A DNA stretch of 64,000 nucleotides from Bryum argenteum (Eukaryota; Streptophyta; Bryopsida; Bryales; Bryaceae), in contig CM073324.1 of NCBI GenBank assembly GCA_037043015.1, positions 26,986,097-27,050,096 of the forward strand, written 5' to 3'. Positions 10,771 through 23,855 of this stretch are shown piece after piece. Position 1 is the first letter of the stretch; each line of letters opens with the position of its first letter. Position numbers and translations under genes: made by a program. The notes beneath the pieces were generated by a model. It was not told where the DNA came from and ran no database searches. It saw only the letters and a list, made by a program, of their open reading frames with translations.

Positions 10771-12210
10771 ATGAAAGAGATGCATTATGGAGTGGCTGGT
10801 GGTCATTTTTCACAGGAGATAACCACCAGGAAAATACTAGATGCCGGGTATCAGGGTGGCAGCATACGTAGATGTTTCGAGCATCGTAAGGTCTGTGATC
10901 GGTGTCAGAGGGTTGGAGGCATGGCGACATCGGACTCGCCACCCCGCGACCAAAATGATGCCAGAGAGCCATTCATGAAATGGGGGCTGGATTTTATAGG
11001 ACCAGTCAAGCCTATGGCTGCCCGGTCAGGTAACAGGTACATACTGGTGGCTACAGATTATGCTACCAAGTGGGTGGAGGCCCGGGCGTTAAGGACGAAT
11101 TCGGCAGCTGTAACTGCTAAGTTCCTGTATGAGCAGATACTCACTAGGTACGGGTGTCCATTGACACTGGTCAGTGACCAAGGCTCTCATTTCATCAATG
11201 AGGCCATTGAGCACCTGGTGGAGCATTTTCTGCTCCAGCACCGGACTTCTACGACCTACTACCCCCAGGGTAATGGTCAGGCAGAGTCGACCAACAAGGT
11301 AATTGGCCAACTGCTCAGCAAACTGGTCAATGAAAAGAGGACAGATTGGGATGAACACCTGCCTACAGTGTTGTTTTCCTACAGGACTGCTTTCAAGGTG
11401 ACCACCGGGTATACACCATTTCAACTGGTGTATGGGCTCCATCCATTGATGCCCACGGAATACTTAGTTCCGACCAGGAGGACCAATATGGAGACTGATT
11501 ATACACCAGCCAGGGTACTACAGGCCAGGATAGCAGACTTAGAGCAGATGGATACCACCAGACAGGATGCACAGGAGCATGCAGGGACTCGACAGTGGAA
11601 CATGTCACTCTGGAGCCAGCAGCATTACAAGAGGAAGGATTTTCAGATTGGAGACTATGTACTCTGGTATCCCAAGGGGCACAAGGAGCATGTGGGCAAA
11701 TTTAAGAGCAGGTGGTTTGGGCCTTACAGGGTCCAGTACAGGCTGCCTAACAATACTGCTCTTTTGGTTTCAGTGCAGAATTTCGAGCCGGACCCGGTGA
11801 TTGTCAACATCAACAAGTTGAAGCCTTACCGGTTCTATGACCAGGACCAGCTTGTTACCGTAACACCAGGTGATTCGACCAAGGGACTGGTCGAACAGCA
11901 AAAGGGGGATAGTGTACAAGCAGGCCAGGAAGGGACCAGTTCGGGTGACCAAGCGGGCCAGGAAGGGACCAGTTTGAGTGACCGGGACAGTACCAGCACC
12001 AGACAGAGACATGCACCAGGAACACAGGACCAGGACATCAGATGCACCAAGGACCAGGACAGACGTCAAGACCATCAGGACAGGACCAGACAAGACCAAC
12101 AAGACAAGACCAGACAGGACCAGGACAGACGTCAAGACCATCAAGACAGGACCAGGACAGAACAAATGAAGAGGGGCAGGAAGAAATCCCACAGCAGCAG
12201 AACAGGTTGA
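10771..12210 (+). CDS. pol: Integrase, copy 1
   Basis: 479-codon frame. The N-terminal zinc region lies at the start (HYGVAGGH ... CDRCQRV), with its middle disturbed by indels near 10850-10960. The DDE core has Asp in LDFIGPV (10990-10992), Asp in VSDQGSHF (11176-11178) and Glu in QAESTN (11284-11286). A C-terminal domain with [10 protein letters not shown] and [10 protein letters not shown] follows, then a low-complexity Q/D/R tail from about residue 400. There is no chromodomain. The enzyme inserts element DNA into the genome. Confidence 0.85.
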   Translation: MKEMHYGVAGGHFSQEITTRKILDAGYQGGSIRRCFEHRKVCDRCQRVGGMATSDSPPRDQNDAREPFMKWGLDFIGPVKPMAARSGNRYILVATDYATKWVEARALRTNSAAVTAKFLYEQILTRYGCPLTLVSDQGSHFINEAIEHLVEHFLLQHRTSTTYYPQGNGQAESTNKVIGQLLSKLVNEKRTDWDEHLPTVLFSYRTAFKVTTGYTPFQLVYGLHPLMPTEYLVPTRRTNMETDYTPARVLQARIADLEQMDTTRQDAQEHAGTRQWNMSLWSQQHYKRKDFQIGDYVLWYPKGHKEHVGKFKSRWFGPYRVQYRLPNNTALLVSVQNFEPDPVIVNINKLKPYRFYDQDQLVTVTPGDSTKGLVEQQKGDSVQAGQEGTSSGDQAGQEGTSLSDRDSTSTRQRHAPGTQDQDIRCTKDQDRRQDHQDRTRQDQQDKTRQDQDRRQDHQDRTRTEQMKRGRKKSHSSRTG

Positions 12211-14342
12211 AAGGGGATCAGGAAGTAGACAAAGGGGATGAGGGCGAAATTAGTGGAAAAAATAAAGAAAAAAGAGGAAATAATCAAAAAGAAAAAAATA
12301 ATGAAAAAGAGGAAGCAATCAAAAAAGGAGCAGAAGAGAAAGAAAGGAAGCAGCCAGCAGTACTATGTGGAGTAATGGAGGTCATCCCAGTCCAAGAGCA
12401 ACACGTGGCAGAGGCTATGTTACAGCTAAGGGGGCGGCCAATAAAGGAAGAGGATGAAGAAAATACATCCGGTCAACAGATTTCATCCATCATGGATGAA
12501 AAACGGCTACTAACCCTAAAACCTGTTTTCAGTTATTGGTGGTGTAGGGTTAACCGAGCCACAAACAAAGTAGAAGAAAGCTGGAGAAGGGTTCGGGTAG
12601 GTCAGTCAGGGGCAGAGGAATGAGCACCAAGAGCCAGCACCCACGGCTCGCTAGAACGGACTTGGGAGATGGGGCAGCCGGAGCAACCGCAGGTGGATGA
12701 AGTACTGGCAGGGATGATACCCGGCCACAGCAGTTCATCCGGCAGGAAGAAAAGAAGACGACCAGAGGAGGGGGACTTACCCTATGGGACCGAAACCCTG
12801 AGTCTTTTCGAGAGCAGCAGTGGAAGGTCACAGCAACCAAGGTTCGAGAGTAAGAGTGATAGAGAGTTTCAAGGAGTAGTAGCAAATGACAAAGACCAAC
12901 CGGCGGCAGGGGGCGCTCAATGTTAGAAGGCAAGAAATGGGGCGCCCAAGAAGAACACAGAGCACCGAGAGGCGCTCAACAAAGAGGAGGCAAGAATGGG
13001 GCGCAAAGAAGAAGAGGCAAGAATGGGCGCTCAAATAGGCCGGGCAAAGAAAAGAAATGACACCAAGCAGTAGAGAGAAACGAGGGTTTTTAGGGCATCG
13101 GGGGTTAGCTGAGGGCGGAGTCGCGGACCATAGTCAACACCGACAGCAGTCGGAGGAGAGAGAGGATACGCAGGGAGGGGCAGGCCGTAGACAACAACAG
13201 TTGATAGACGCCGGAGGAGCAGCAGTCGGCGAAGGAGCAAGGCAGTCAACCGGCGGTGGAGCGAGACCGTTAGCAGCAGGCGGAGGGCAGCAATCGTTAG
13301 GGGCAGGAAGAGGAGTACTAGGCGCCGGCACACGACATTCGATAGCGGCTGCAGATCAAGAGCAGGAAGGGAGCGGGGCGATTGAGCAACACGACACCAA
13401 CCGGGGAGCGAGTCGACACCGACAGGAGAGCAGGACGATCAAGGAGCAGTCGGCAGCGAGTGTGGTGGACAGGCAACAGTTGGCGGAAGCTGCACACAGA
13501 CAGCAGCAGAAGGAGACAGAGAGGAACCACAACGGTGGGGGGGGAGACGACCAGCTAGGGTTTCAAGGCGCGGGTTTTTGGGCAGTTCGCCATAGCCAGG
13601 GCCGCAACAGCATTGAGGGACAGAGTAGAGAGGAGCTTGCAGAGGCGACCAGACGAGGCCACTGCGACAGCAGTTTCGGGACTAGGGGCAAGGCAGTTCG
13701 AGGGATGGGGAAAGAAGAATAACAAGAATCATGAGCAAAGAAGTCTGACAACCACCACCACTGTGTAATGGACCGAAACCAGGGTAATTCGAGAGCTTTT
13801 CACTCGGATCGCGGACCGAACCTGGAGCAAAGAAGGGAGGATAGAGGTAGGAGGTGGAGGGATGCAGACTACTGGGGGGCTGAACCAGAAGAGAGACTTG
13901 ACACGAGGGATAGAGGGGAGAGCTCACCTTAACATTCGTAGATTGGGGAGAAGGGAGTCTTTTAGAGGAAGAAGTGCGGTAAGGAGAAGAACAATACAAA
14001 TGTAAAAAAATTAAAAATGAACACAAATGAGCTAAGAGAGGGAGCAAAAACAAAGAACTGTGGTGTAATCAGCAGGTCTATTCAGGCAAGAGACCAAAGA
14101 GTGAAGGGGGATCTTAGAGCATACCTCGCAGGACCAGGTGGTAGCGCCACACCAGAGGAGATGGACCTAGAGCAAATGGAGGGGCGGCGAACCTCCACAA
14201 ATTTTGACACAAAGGGGACCAGACCAAGCACTGAGGAAGCAGGGACCGGACCAAAGACCAGAGAGCAGCGACCAGACCAAAGACTGAGAGAGCAGGAGAC
14301 CAAAGACCAAAGACTGAGGGAGCAGGACTGCAGGCCAAGATC
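12211..14342 (+). other. Post-integrase region of copy 1
   Basis: About 2.1 kb with short, mostly low-complexity frames: lysine/glutamate-rich at 12190-12620, and Q/G/A-rich at 13057-13722. The frame at 12042-12623 is closely matched in copy 2 (23969-24580). No domain recognised. It may be a non-coding 3' region or a decayed extra gene. Confidence 0.5.
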
Positions 14343-15106
14343 GTGAGCAGAGACCAGACTGTGAACACCACCAGGAGGAAGTTCACCAACCCCATGGCCA
14401 GACTTCCTAGGAGGACCAGGGTTGAGAGGAAGGTAGACAGAGCTATTCAGCTCACCTTTCTTCCCTTGAAGCATTGGCAGGGATGGAGAGACCTCCAGGA
14501 TAGTGACTGGGCAGAGCAGGTAGGTCTGGAGTCTTTTTATGAGTACACCTGGCCTGCACCACGCACAGAGCTGGTAGCAGACCTCGTGGAGGGGTTCTAG
14601 TACACCAAGGGGGAGAAGATTGAGTATTCCATGCCGATTCGGGCCACAGTAAGGGGTATTCCAGTGGAGATTACAGCATGGACCATGCAGCAGGCTCAGC
14701 ACCAGCTGGTAGTACTCCATGAGGACCAGGACAGGGAGAGGCAGACTTGGGCGGATCAGGGGTCCAGCAGAGGCAAAGGAGGGCCTGTAGATTGGAGTTG
14801 GAGGCCAGACCAGCCGCTGTGTTCAGTGACTTTGATCGGCCGCCAAGGAGAACCAAAGAACTGCAGAGGGTGGAGTTGGCTGAGGCCAGTTCTACCCGGG
14901 CTTCTAGGGGGGTGACCAGACATATGCTGTCTACCACCAAGAAGCAGGTACTGGACCAGATTCAGGCCTACTCAGAGGACCAGGCCAGGTACTCCAGGTA
15001 TTTGATGAGGTTTGCTGAGGCTTACCTATCTTTCGTGTACTGGTCTGAGGATGACGAGGATGAGGGGGACCAGGAGATGTCTGATGGGGGCGCAGTTTGC
15101 GGATGA
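14343..15106 (+). pseudogene. Extra 3' ORF of copy 1, coiled-coil protein
   Basis: A frame downstream of integrase reads through a basic start (RLPRRTRVERKVDRA), then WPAPRTELVADLVEGF, a TAG at 14598-14600, then YTKGEKIEYSMPIRATVRGIPVEI. Copy 2 keeps the same TAG; CAG would keep the frame open. A coiled coil (leucine/glutamine/arginine-rich) and an acidic tail (EDDEDEGDQE) follow after small frame changes around 14790-14880. Athila-type elements carry an env-like ORF at this position and some Tat elements an extra ORF. No signal peptide or membrane segment is visible here, so an envelope role is not supported. Confidence 0.55.
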
Positions 15107-15396
15107 TGGAGGGGCTTCCAAAGCAAGGCCTGGGAACCACTTCGTATTGATCTCGGTCGTGATGGACCAAATAGTACCGCTCTCGCCGCACCACCACCGC
15201 ACTACGTGACCGCAGGCAACACCGGGGGACCAAAGATCGGCAGGAGGGGGCGACACCAGTTAGTAGCTAGATAGTAGACGTATGACAGATTACTGGTAGG
15301 ACCAGTAGGACTTGTTTTTTTAATTTTTTGATACCTTAGTTTTTTCGGTTAACCCCATAAAACTTAAAACCGAGCATCCGAGGCGAATCATGCACT

Positions 15397-15406
15397 AAAA
15401 AGGGGA
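15397..15406 (+). other. Polypurine tract before LTR B
   Basis: aaaaagggga directly precedes taa and the LTR start. This is the expected position of the plus-strand primer. Confidence 0.7.
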
Positions 15407-15409
15407 TAA

Positions 15410-16237
15410 TGTTAATCGGGATTTAAGGTAGTAGAATAGAGGGGCAAGAAATCAGAGGGGAGCAAAGAAAAACTGCAATTGCCGGGGGACAATAAACTGT
15501 TAACTTACTGTCCTGCCCTGTAGTAACTCTGTTGGATGAAAACTGCATGTTTTGGATGAAAACTTCCAGATGGATGAAAACTTCCAGATGGATGAAAACT
15601 TCCAGATGGATGAAAACTGTCAGATGGACGAAATCTGGTGGTTGGATGAAGTCCGGTGGTCGGATGAAAAACCGCTGGCGCTTAGGGTTTTGGGGTGGCG
15701 GCTAGGGTTTTGGATGGGGTTGTGGGAGAGGGGGTTGCAAAGCGGAGACGGGCTCTCTCTCTCTCTCTCTCGAACTCGGAGATGGGAGTTTTGTGTGTAG
15801 AGATATGTTGTAGGACCAGAGAGATGTTTGTTAGAGCGATTTCAGACTGGGGTCCAGAGATAGTGATATCGTAGGGGAGCGAAATCATGTACGGATTTAC
15901 AAAGTGAGTAAAGAGAAGGAATTGATTACATTGGGTGTAATTGTCCAAAATTGCAGATGAGTGCTTTGAGGACCAGGTTAGTGGATTCACTGGTGGGTCC
16001 AAAGAGATCCGGTGTTTAAATGAGTGAGTATTGTAGATCGCACCAAGGGGAGTAGAAAAATGTATCGTATCTAGAAAAATACCATCGATTTGAGTAGATC
16101 TAAGTTGGCGCTTCGATCTAGGACCCGGATTTTGGGCGATTCGGCGCTTTCGAAGCGTCTGAAATTTTTCGCAGGATTTCAGAGAGCTTTAGGACAGTAT
16201 TCATTTTTGAACGAGTAAGAAAAAGATTCCTTTCACA
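15410..16237 (+). repeat. LTR B (shared middle LTR), 828 bp
   Basis: Begins TGTTAATCGG, where A and C read TGTTAACTGG, and ends TTTCACA. Three 18-bp GGATGAAAACTTCCAGAT units lie at about 15555-15615. Many CAG and CTG triplets conserved in A and C are scrambled here (for example tggcagtttcag becomes tggcgcttcg). Confidence 0.85.
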
Positions 16238-17352
16238 TTGGCGACCATGCAACAGTTCAAACCATGTGGCTCTAGCTGCCCACACCAGACAAACTCTGCA
16301 TCTCAGACTGCTCTAGGGGTGACAGCACAATGGCGATCCAGTGGTCCTGGGGGAGCAGAGCTACTACTTCCAGGGAGCAGATCTGCACCAATGGCGTCAA
16401 AATGACCGATCCATGATAACAAAGTTCTCGTGACTGATCCGGGAACAAGAAGAGTTTTCGAACCACTCATGGGAGGCGTTTCATCCGTGGCACTGCGAGC
16501 AGCGTGCCTGCACTCAAAGGGAGAGTAGTCAATGTACCACCGAGAGAGAGGCGCATCTCCGAGCCGAGGCAACTCTACAAAGAAAGGGGGATAGTCACCA
16601 GACTGATCAAAGGCGACGGTCAGATCGACAGTGACCAGAGTACGAAGGACTAGTACCGGGCAGGGACTGCAGGAGGACCGGGACAGATCCACAAGACTCA
16701 CCCAAGAGATCACCCGGAAGGGCGACTCGACTTACCGGAGGAGCAGATGCACTGTAAGACCACCAACAGAAAGACCAGGAGGGAGGAGCAATAACTCGCC
16801 CTATCATGGAAGACGACCACCAAGGGGGGACAAGGAAGATTTGGCTAGAAGACAGCAAAGAGAGAGGCCGGCGACATTTAGCTCGAGGTGAGAGCAAAGA
16901 AAGAGCAAAGAGCTGAACCAGACAGAATACATGGGTGGGCAGCCCGATTCGGAGAGAGCATTGCCAAAGGAAAGACCAGGGACTTGATTGACATGGACCT
17001 GGTGGGCGAAAAAATCAAGCCGAGACACTGCTTGGAGTAAGCAGGAGGATCGGATCAGCTAAGGGCGAACCTGGTTCCAGTTTCAAGAACTGGCAGGAAG
17101 ATGAAGAGATCAGGAAGTATGATGGCACAATGCCATCACCAAGGACCAGCAGAAGGGAGTTTCCAAGACCAGGAGGAGGAGACGTCCATCACAGTTGGAA
17201 TCCTCAACTGGAGACAGCAGTAGCATACGACTAGTTTCAAGAAGAGCAGAGGAGAAACACCAGCCGACCTAATATACCAAGACCAGGGATATAGACACCA
17301 AGAAACTTGGGGGAGGCGCTGGAGACACTGAGGAAGAAACTGACCAGTCGGA

Positions 17353-18237
17353 GTGAAGACAGGCCTCGGGAGAGGCAAGACTAAATTCAGACCCCGACCC
17401 GGACCAAAGACGACAGGGACAAAGAGACCACCGGAAAGCGAGACAATCGATTCATCCCAGACCGATTCCAAGGACCAGAGCAGGATGAAGAAGAGGAAGA
17501 TAGAAGGGAGCTGGAGCAGATTAAGGCCAAGCAAAGCCGAGAAGCGGCAGCAGAGCGAGCGAAGGGACCAACAGACCATGGAAGAGGTGTACAGACACCA
17601 GATGAAGGAGCTAGGACAAGCCACCAGGTTCAAGGAAACTATGCAGGCTTGGGAGCAGAAGAACAGGGAAGAAATACAAATGAAGGAAGCCATGAGGCTA
17701 TGGCAGGAGACCAAGAGGATAGAGGAGCAGGACCAGGAGAGACAGAGGCAGGAAGCCCTTAGATCCTGGCAGGAGGCTCAAACGAGGGAAGAAATCAAGC
17801 AGGCGGCAGAGAAGCAGGAAGCCATGCAGCAGGACTGGCTACGCCAGAAGGCCATGCGTCTATGACAGGAGGCCCAAAGACTGGAGGACCAGAAGAAAAA
17901 GGAGGAGGAGAGACAAGAAGGAATCCGCCAGTCTACCATGTATAGGTGGCAGGAGGTGTTGAGGGAGGAAAGTCAGAAATTACAGGCCCAGCAGAAGGAC
18001 ATGTGGCCAGGATATGAACACTGTGAGGTACCAGGTGGAAGATCTGGTCGAGGAAAATCAGCAGAAGTGATGGGGGTACCAGTACAAGCAACTGCTATAC
18101 CCCAGGGACCAGCAGAGAGCCATTTCCACCACCAAACAAGACCAGCAGGTCCATCGGGAGGAGGAGGAGTATCAACAACCTATGTGGACCACCTGACAGG
18201 TGATCTATACCAACCAGAGGCACCCCAGTTAGTGTGA
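17353..18237 (+). pseudogene. gag: gag N-part of copy 2 (coiled coil)
   Basis: Counterpart of 5402-6240 in copy 1. It has the same R/E/Q-rich coiled coil and the same TGA after MRL at 17863-17865. At 18100 copy 2 keeps CAG where copy 1 has TAG. The proline-repeat and capsid section downstream (18238-19260) is recognisable by DNA similarity but broken by dozens of small indels, and both CCHC knuckles (about 19235-19290 and 19460-19510) are disrupted. Confidence 0.7.
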
Positions 18238-20657
18238 TCGGCCAGTGGGGGAGAGGTGGGAGCAGAGCCACCAATCCGAGGGACGGGATTCAAGACCAAG
18301 AGGCGATTGAAGGAACATCATATGGGTCCGCACCACCAAAGGGGGTGGAGTACCAGCAGGCAACAACACCAACAGCTATCCAGACCGGGCCGGTACCACC
18401 GCCTACCCACCGATTGGAAGGCCGTGATATACCACCAACAGACCCACCACCGGGAGGACCAAAGACCCACCAATTGGAGGACCAATCGACCAAAGAGCTT
18501 GGAGGACCGGTATACCCACCACTACACAGACTGTGCTACCCACCACTAAAGGACCAATATACCCACCACTAGAGGACCAAGATACCCACCAGCTTGGAGG
18601 ACCAATGGACTACCAAAGATCGTGACCAATAAAGTATGGCACATAGGAAGCCACCGCCATACTCCAAGTACAAGGAAGGTACAAATCCTCGATGCTCATA
18701 TTCGTCGATTTGAGCGCACTTTGTGGCACAATGGGAACGATGAGCAGTTATCATTAACCTGATGGGTACCACCTTACCGGATAAGGTCGGGGCCTGGTAT
18801 GAGAATTTTCTGAGAGTCACCTTTATCGCTCATGGAAGAGGTCAAGGCAGCCTTCAGAGAAGATACAGAGGACCAAACAACCGATGAAGCGATTTACTGA
18901 GGAGTTGAAGTCCTTCAAGCGAGCGAGATAGGGAGAAGGTGCAGATTTACTATGACAGTTTATGACCACGATCAAGTGTCCTGCAATGAGACCGGAGAAG
19001 GATTTCAATTACAAATTTCGAAGGCGTTTACAGGAGTACATCAAGATTATGACCAAAGTTGCACCAAATAAGACCCCGACAGAGTCAGTGGATGCCGCTC
19101 CGAGGTGTGAAAATCGCACCGATTCAAGTGGCAAGCCAACCAAGATTGAAGTCAAGAAAGTGGAGACCACCAAAGAAGCCAAAGAATCGCGACTGGAAGG
19201 AACCAGCCGAATGCTCCTAGGCGAATCATGGCACATGCAAGAAATCGGGCCATGAAGATCGTGATCACTGGTACAACCCAACAAATCGAGGGGTCCAGTA
19301 TGAAGAAAGAAGGAGAGGAACCAAGAGGGGGTGAATGAAGTGTCCGCACCAAAGCCAATGACCACCTACAACAAGAACTACAACCAGGGGTACTAGCGAT
19401 CGTCTAACACCAAAAAGCGTGAATGGCCAAAGAAGGTGGTTTTGGAGACAAGCCTGAATGTTGTTATTTGTGTGGTGGAACAGGCATAGGAGCTGAACGC
19501 CCTCTGAAAGCCCACTGGGACCAGTTCCGAGCACAAGGGGACCAGGGAACCAAGAAACCGGACTACCAGTAAACAACGAGAGATTGAGTTTCGGAGGATC
19601 CGGAGGACTGTAAACGTGGCCAGCATGACCAGGGCCCGCAGGCGGAAGGCGCGATCGCCTCCAATGGAAGACCACCAAAGGTACCGTAACCAAGGAAGGT
19701 CGAGACCGAGAAGACCGGGCAGAGGAGGAACGACTCGGAACTCTATGATAGAGACCAAGGAAATTCAACTTAAGGAGGAGGAGGAGGCCGAGCAGCAAGA
19801 GAGCGAGCCAAACCAGTTCAACCACCAAGATAAGGACACAGATTGAAGGAAATTTACCGGACAATGATTGGGCGGATTTCGGATTCGATGCCCTTGATTA
19901 CAATATGAAGGTTTAACAACCTGACCCGCACTACCGGCGGGGACCAAGACAAGGGGGATCGAAGCGTGACTACACGAAACTAGTGGGCGTGAAGATACTG
20001 GCGCCCCGATTCTGATGTCGTTGGAGCGATTACTAAAGGTAGCTCCAAACATCACCGATTATATCAAGGCACACCTGTTCCCGGAATGGGGACCGCACAA
20101 GAATTCGACTGCACTGCACACCAACAAAGAAGCCAAGGACCAAGCACTTCGTAAGCCGGATTTAATTAGCGCTTTAGCTATAGATGTTGACAGAACCGCC
20201 GGTGTTGATGGTGCGCAGTTGGCAACGGGACCCTGGACAATGTATTGTTGGATGGTGGATCCGTGTCAACCTCGATCACCAAGAGGAGCGTAAGCGATTG
20301 GGATTGAAGAACCCCACCGCACCCTTCGGGATTGAGAATGGCGTACTGCATGCCGGTAGATCCGGTGGGGTTGATTCGAAATGTGAAGATCCACATTCAT
20401 GGTATCCCTTACCTTATCACCTTGACTCGTAATTAAAAACGAGGAGGTCAATGATGAGGCATATAGCATCTTTGTTAGGTCGTCCTTGGTTGATTGATGC
20501 TAAAGTAAATCATGACCGGGTAATAATCGTTACAATAAGAGGTAATGGGACAAAAAAAAATGCCTCGGTCGATCGAAGGAAGGGGCCCAGCCAAAATCGC
20601 CGAGGTCCTGGTCTGTTATAATTTCACCGAAGGACTAACGAGACGAGAGGAAGCAAG

Positions 20658-22073
20658 ATGGTTGGCTACAGAACAGGATCTAATGGCCATCGGGACAGTG
20701 ACTATACCACGACTGGACCAGGACCCGGACCAGTACAAGGCCAAGGACCAGGACCAGTTCAAGGCCAAAGACCAGGACCAGTACAAGGCGAAGGCCAAGC
20801 ACCCGGACCAGTTCAAGGCCAAAGACCAGGACTGAGCCGGACCGGTCGAGCACCGGGAGGGGGGGACCAGTCGAGCCTATCCGCACTGGGCTACACCTTT
20901 GAGGAGGGGGATATTGAGGTAGATGAGACACCAGCCAGGGAGAAAGTGTTGAAATTGAAGATCGCTGCCTGGACCCTACCGGAGTCGGAGCAGTTAAGAA
21001 AGATGAATCTGGGGATAGAGGAGGACCCTCAGTATGTGCGAATTAATGCCCATATCAGTCCAGAGCAGGCCCAGGAAGCAGAGGCCCTGTTCAGGGAATA
21101 CAAGGATGTATTTGCCTGGACCTACAAGGACCTGAAGGGTATCCCGCCATCAATTGCAAAGCACAGGATAGAGTTGGAGGAAGACATACCACCAGCACAC
21201 CAGGCCAGATATCGGATGAATCCGAACTACGCCAAATATTGAAGCGAGATCCGACAAATCGCTCCAGCCGGGTTCATAGCACCAGTGGAGGATGCCACCT
21301 GGTTATCACCCATTGTTATTGTGCCTAAGAAAAATGGAAAATTGAGAATTTGCATTGATTTTCGAAAGTTGAATGCTGCTACTAAAAAGGATCCTTACCC
21401 ACTGCCATTTACTGAGGAGGTGTTGGATTCTGTGGCAGGACATGAGCAGTATTCATTTCTGGACGGGTACTCCGAGTACCACCAGATTCAGATAGCACCA
21501 GAGGACCGGTACAAGACTGCCTTTGTGACAGACTGGGGGGCCTTTCTCTGGGTGGTGATGCCATTCGGGCTGAAGAATGCTCCACCGACCTACCAGAGGG
21601 CAATAAACCGTGCTTTTCGTGATTTTATTGGTGAATTCATGAAACTGTTTTTGGATGATTTCAGTGTTTACAGTGACATAATCAGTCATCTGGTCAAGTT
21701 GAGGCAGTGTTTCCAGAAATGTCGGGAGTATGGCATAAGCCTGAACCCGGAAAAATGTGCTTTACTGGTGTTTTCTGGTATCATCCTGGGCCATATTGTG
21801 TCCCAGGAGGGTAAGTTTCCGGACCCCAAGAAAATTGAGGCCATTGAAAAAATGCCTAGACCCCAGAAACCGGTTGATATCCAGGTTTTTAACGGTTTTG
21901 CCCAGCTTAACAGGTGTTACATCAAGGCCTATGCCTTGATCATGGAGCCCATCACCAGACTGATGAGGAAGACTGAGGACTTTATCTGGTCCCACCAGTG
22001 TGAGCAGGCCTGGTTGAAGATCAAGGAGCAGTACCAGAATGCACCGATTCTTATTGTCCCTGATGGGACCTAG
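20658..22073 (+). pseudogene. pol: Reverse transcriptase, copy 2, one local break
   Basis: Two open frames (20658-21242 and 21285-22073) cover the RT core, with the same motifs as copy 1 (FLDGYSEYHQI, FLDD). They are separated by a scrambled patch at about 21236-21275, where copy 1 reads a continuous frame. A second scrambled patch at 22060-22200 separates RT from RNase H. Upstream (20720-20830) lies a short repeat encoding alternating DQDQ and KAK motifs. Confidence 0.8.
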
Positions 22074-22202
22074 AGTTTCATGTGCATACCGATGCCTCGA
22101 ACATCGCAATCGGGGTGATGCTCGCCCGTAACCCAACAGGGGCGTGTGACCACCGATTTCTTATGCCAAAGAGACTTTTGAATTCTCACGAGAAAAATTA
22201 CA

Positions 22203-23855
22203 ATGACTACCGAGAGAGAGGCCTTAGCTATGGTTTATGCTCTGAACAAGTATAGACATTATCTGCTGGGCAATAAGTTTGTTTTTTATGTTGACCACAT
22301 GGCACTGGTGTATCTGGTCAACAAACCGCAGGTATCGGGCAGGATTGCGAGGTGGCTGATGCTGTTTCAGGAGTTTGAGTTCACTGTGGTGTATAAGCCA
22401 GGGAAGAACCATGGAGTAGCAGATGCGCTGTCCAGACTGCCCAATGGAGAACCCGCAACTGGTGTTGAGGACCAGACCAGTGATGCCAATTTGTTTTATG
22501 TGAAGCCGGAATGGTTAGAGGATGTCAGTTCTTACCTTAAAACTGGTGTTGTACGGCAGGATCTGACCAGGGAGGAGCAGCGGAAACTGGTCCTCAAGGC
22601 ACTGCCATACACCCGGATCCGGGGGGTACTGCACAAGAGGGGCCAGGATCTGGTCCTCAGGAGGGTACTGGACCCGGTCGAGGCCGAAACAGTGATGAAA
22701 GAGATGCATTATGGAGTGGCTGGTGGTCATTTTTCACAGGAGATAACCACCAGGAAAATACTAGATGCCGGGTACTGGTGGCCAGCAGTACACAGAGATG
22801 TTTCTGAGTACTGTAAGGTCTGTGATCGGTGTCAGAGGGTTGGAGGCATGGCGAATACTGGACTGGCCACCCTGGTGACCAGTATGCCAGCAGAGCCATT
22901 CATGAAATGGGGGCTGGATTTTATAGGACCAGTCAAGCCTATAGCTGCCCGGTCAGGTAACAGGTACATACTGGTGGCTACAGATTATGCTACCAAGTGG
23001 GTGGAGGCCCGGGCGTTAAGAACGAATTCGGCAGCTGTAACTGCTAAGTTCCTGTATGAGCAGATACTCACTAGGTACGGGTGTCCATTGACACTGGTCA
23101 GTGACCAAGGCTCTCATTTCATCAATGAGGCCATTGAGCACCTGGTGGAGCATTTTCTGCTCCAGCACCGGACTTCTACGACCTACTACCCCCAGGGTAA
23201 TGGTCAGGCAGAGTCGACCAACAAGGTAATTGGCCAACTGCTCAGCAAACTGGTCAATGAAAAGAGGACAGATTGGGATGAACACCTGCCTACAGTGTTG
23301 TTTTCCTACAGGACTGCTTTCAAGGTGACTACCGGGTATACACCATTTCAACTGGTGTATGGGCTCCATCCATTGATGCCCACGGAATACTTAGTTCCGA
23401 CCAGGAGGACCAATATGGAGACTGATTATACACCAGCCAGGGTACTACAGGCCAGGATAGCAGACTTAGAGCAGATGGATACCACCAGACAGGATGCACA
23501 GGAGCATGCAGGGACTCGACAGTGGAACATGTCACTCTGGAGCCAGCAGCATTACAAGAGGAAGGATTTTCAGATTGGAGACTATGTACTCTGGTATCCC
23601 AAGGGGCACAAGGAGCATGTGGGCAAATTTAAGAGCAGGTGGTTTGGGCCTTACAGGGTCCAGTACAGGCTGCCTAACAATACTGCTCTTTTGGTTTCAG
23701 TGCAGAATTTCGAACCGGACCCGGTGATTGTCAACATCAACAAGTTGAAGCCTTACCGGTTCTATGACCAGGACCAGCTTGTTATCGTAACACCAGGTGA
23801 TTCGACCAAGGGACTGGTCGAACAGCAAAAGGGGGATAGTGTACAAGCAGGCTAG
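22203..23855 (+). CDS. pol: RNase H and integrase, copy 2
   Basis: 550-codon uninterrupted frame. It starts in RNase H ([19 protein letters not shown] ... DALSRLP), passes the H2C2 integrase zinc region (H/H in GVAGGHF and upstream, then CKVCDRC), and has the complete DDE core: LDFIGPV (Asp at 22917-22919), VSDQGSHF and GNGQAESTN. The frame ends in TAG at 23853-23855; in copy 1 the equivalent codon is CAG (caggccaggaa), so the stop is a C-to-T difference. The polypeptide is part of Pol, so no Met start is implied. Confidence 0.85.
   Translation: MTTEREALAMVYALNKYRHYLLGNKFVFYVDHMALVYLVNKPQVSGRIARWLMLFQEFEFTVVYKPGKNHGVADALSRLPNGEPATGVEDQTSDANLFYVKPEWLEDVSSYLKTGVVRQDLTREEQRKLVLKALPYTRIRGVLHKRGQDLVLRRVLDPVEAETVMKEMHYGVAGGHFSQEITTRKILDAGYWWPAVHRDVSEYCKVCDRCQRVGGMANTGLATLVTSMPAEPFMKWGLDFIGPVKPIAARSGNRYILVATDYATKWVEARALRTNSAAVTAKFLYEQILTRYGCPLTLVSDQGSHFINEAIEHLVEHFLLQHRTSTTYYPQGNGQAESTNKVIGQLLSKLVNEKRTDWDEHLPTVLFSYRTAFKVTTGYTPFQLVYGLHPLMPTEYLVPTRRTNMETDYTPARVLQARIADLEQMDTTRQDAQEHAGTRQWNMSLWSQQHYKRKDFQIGDYVLWYPKGHKEHVGKFKSRWFGPYRVQYRLPNNTALLVSVQNFEPDPVIVNINKLKPYRFYDQDQLVIVTPGDSTKGLVEQQKGDSVQAG

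Larger units (their letters stand above)
3453..16237 (+). mobile_element. Ty3/gypsy LTR retrotransposon, copy 1 (Tat/Athila-like)
   Basis: LTRs at 3453-4268 and 15410-16237 bound an internal region of ~11.1 kb that reads gag, protease, RT, RNase H, integrase, in gypsy order, followed by ~3.2 kb of extra 3' sequence. There is no chromodomain. The 5' LTR is followed by a TTGGCG-type primer site and the 3' LTR is preceded by a purine tract. Large size, long leader and long 3' region fit the Tat/Athila branch of plant gypsy elements. The 3' LTR is shared with copy 2. No clear target-site duplication is seen: ggtgt precedes 3453 and tgtgc follows 28202. Confidence 0.85.

Noticed and set aside
13057..13722. 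Plus-strand 221-codon ORF after integrase
   Set aside because: Low-complexity Gln/Gly/Ala text; the corresponding stretch in copy 2 is not open, so I described it only as part of the post-integrase region.
14343..15106. Env-like gene in the Tat/Athila-like element
   Set aside because: No signal peptide, membrane segment or cleavage site can be seen; only position is shared with env-like ORFs.
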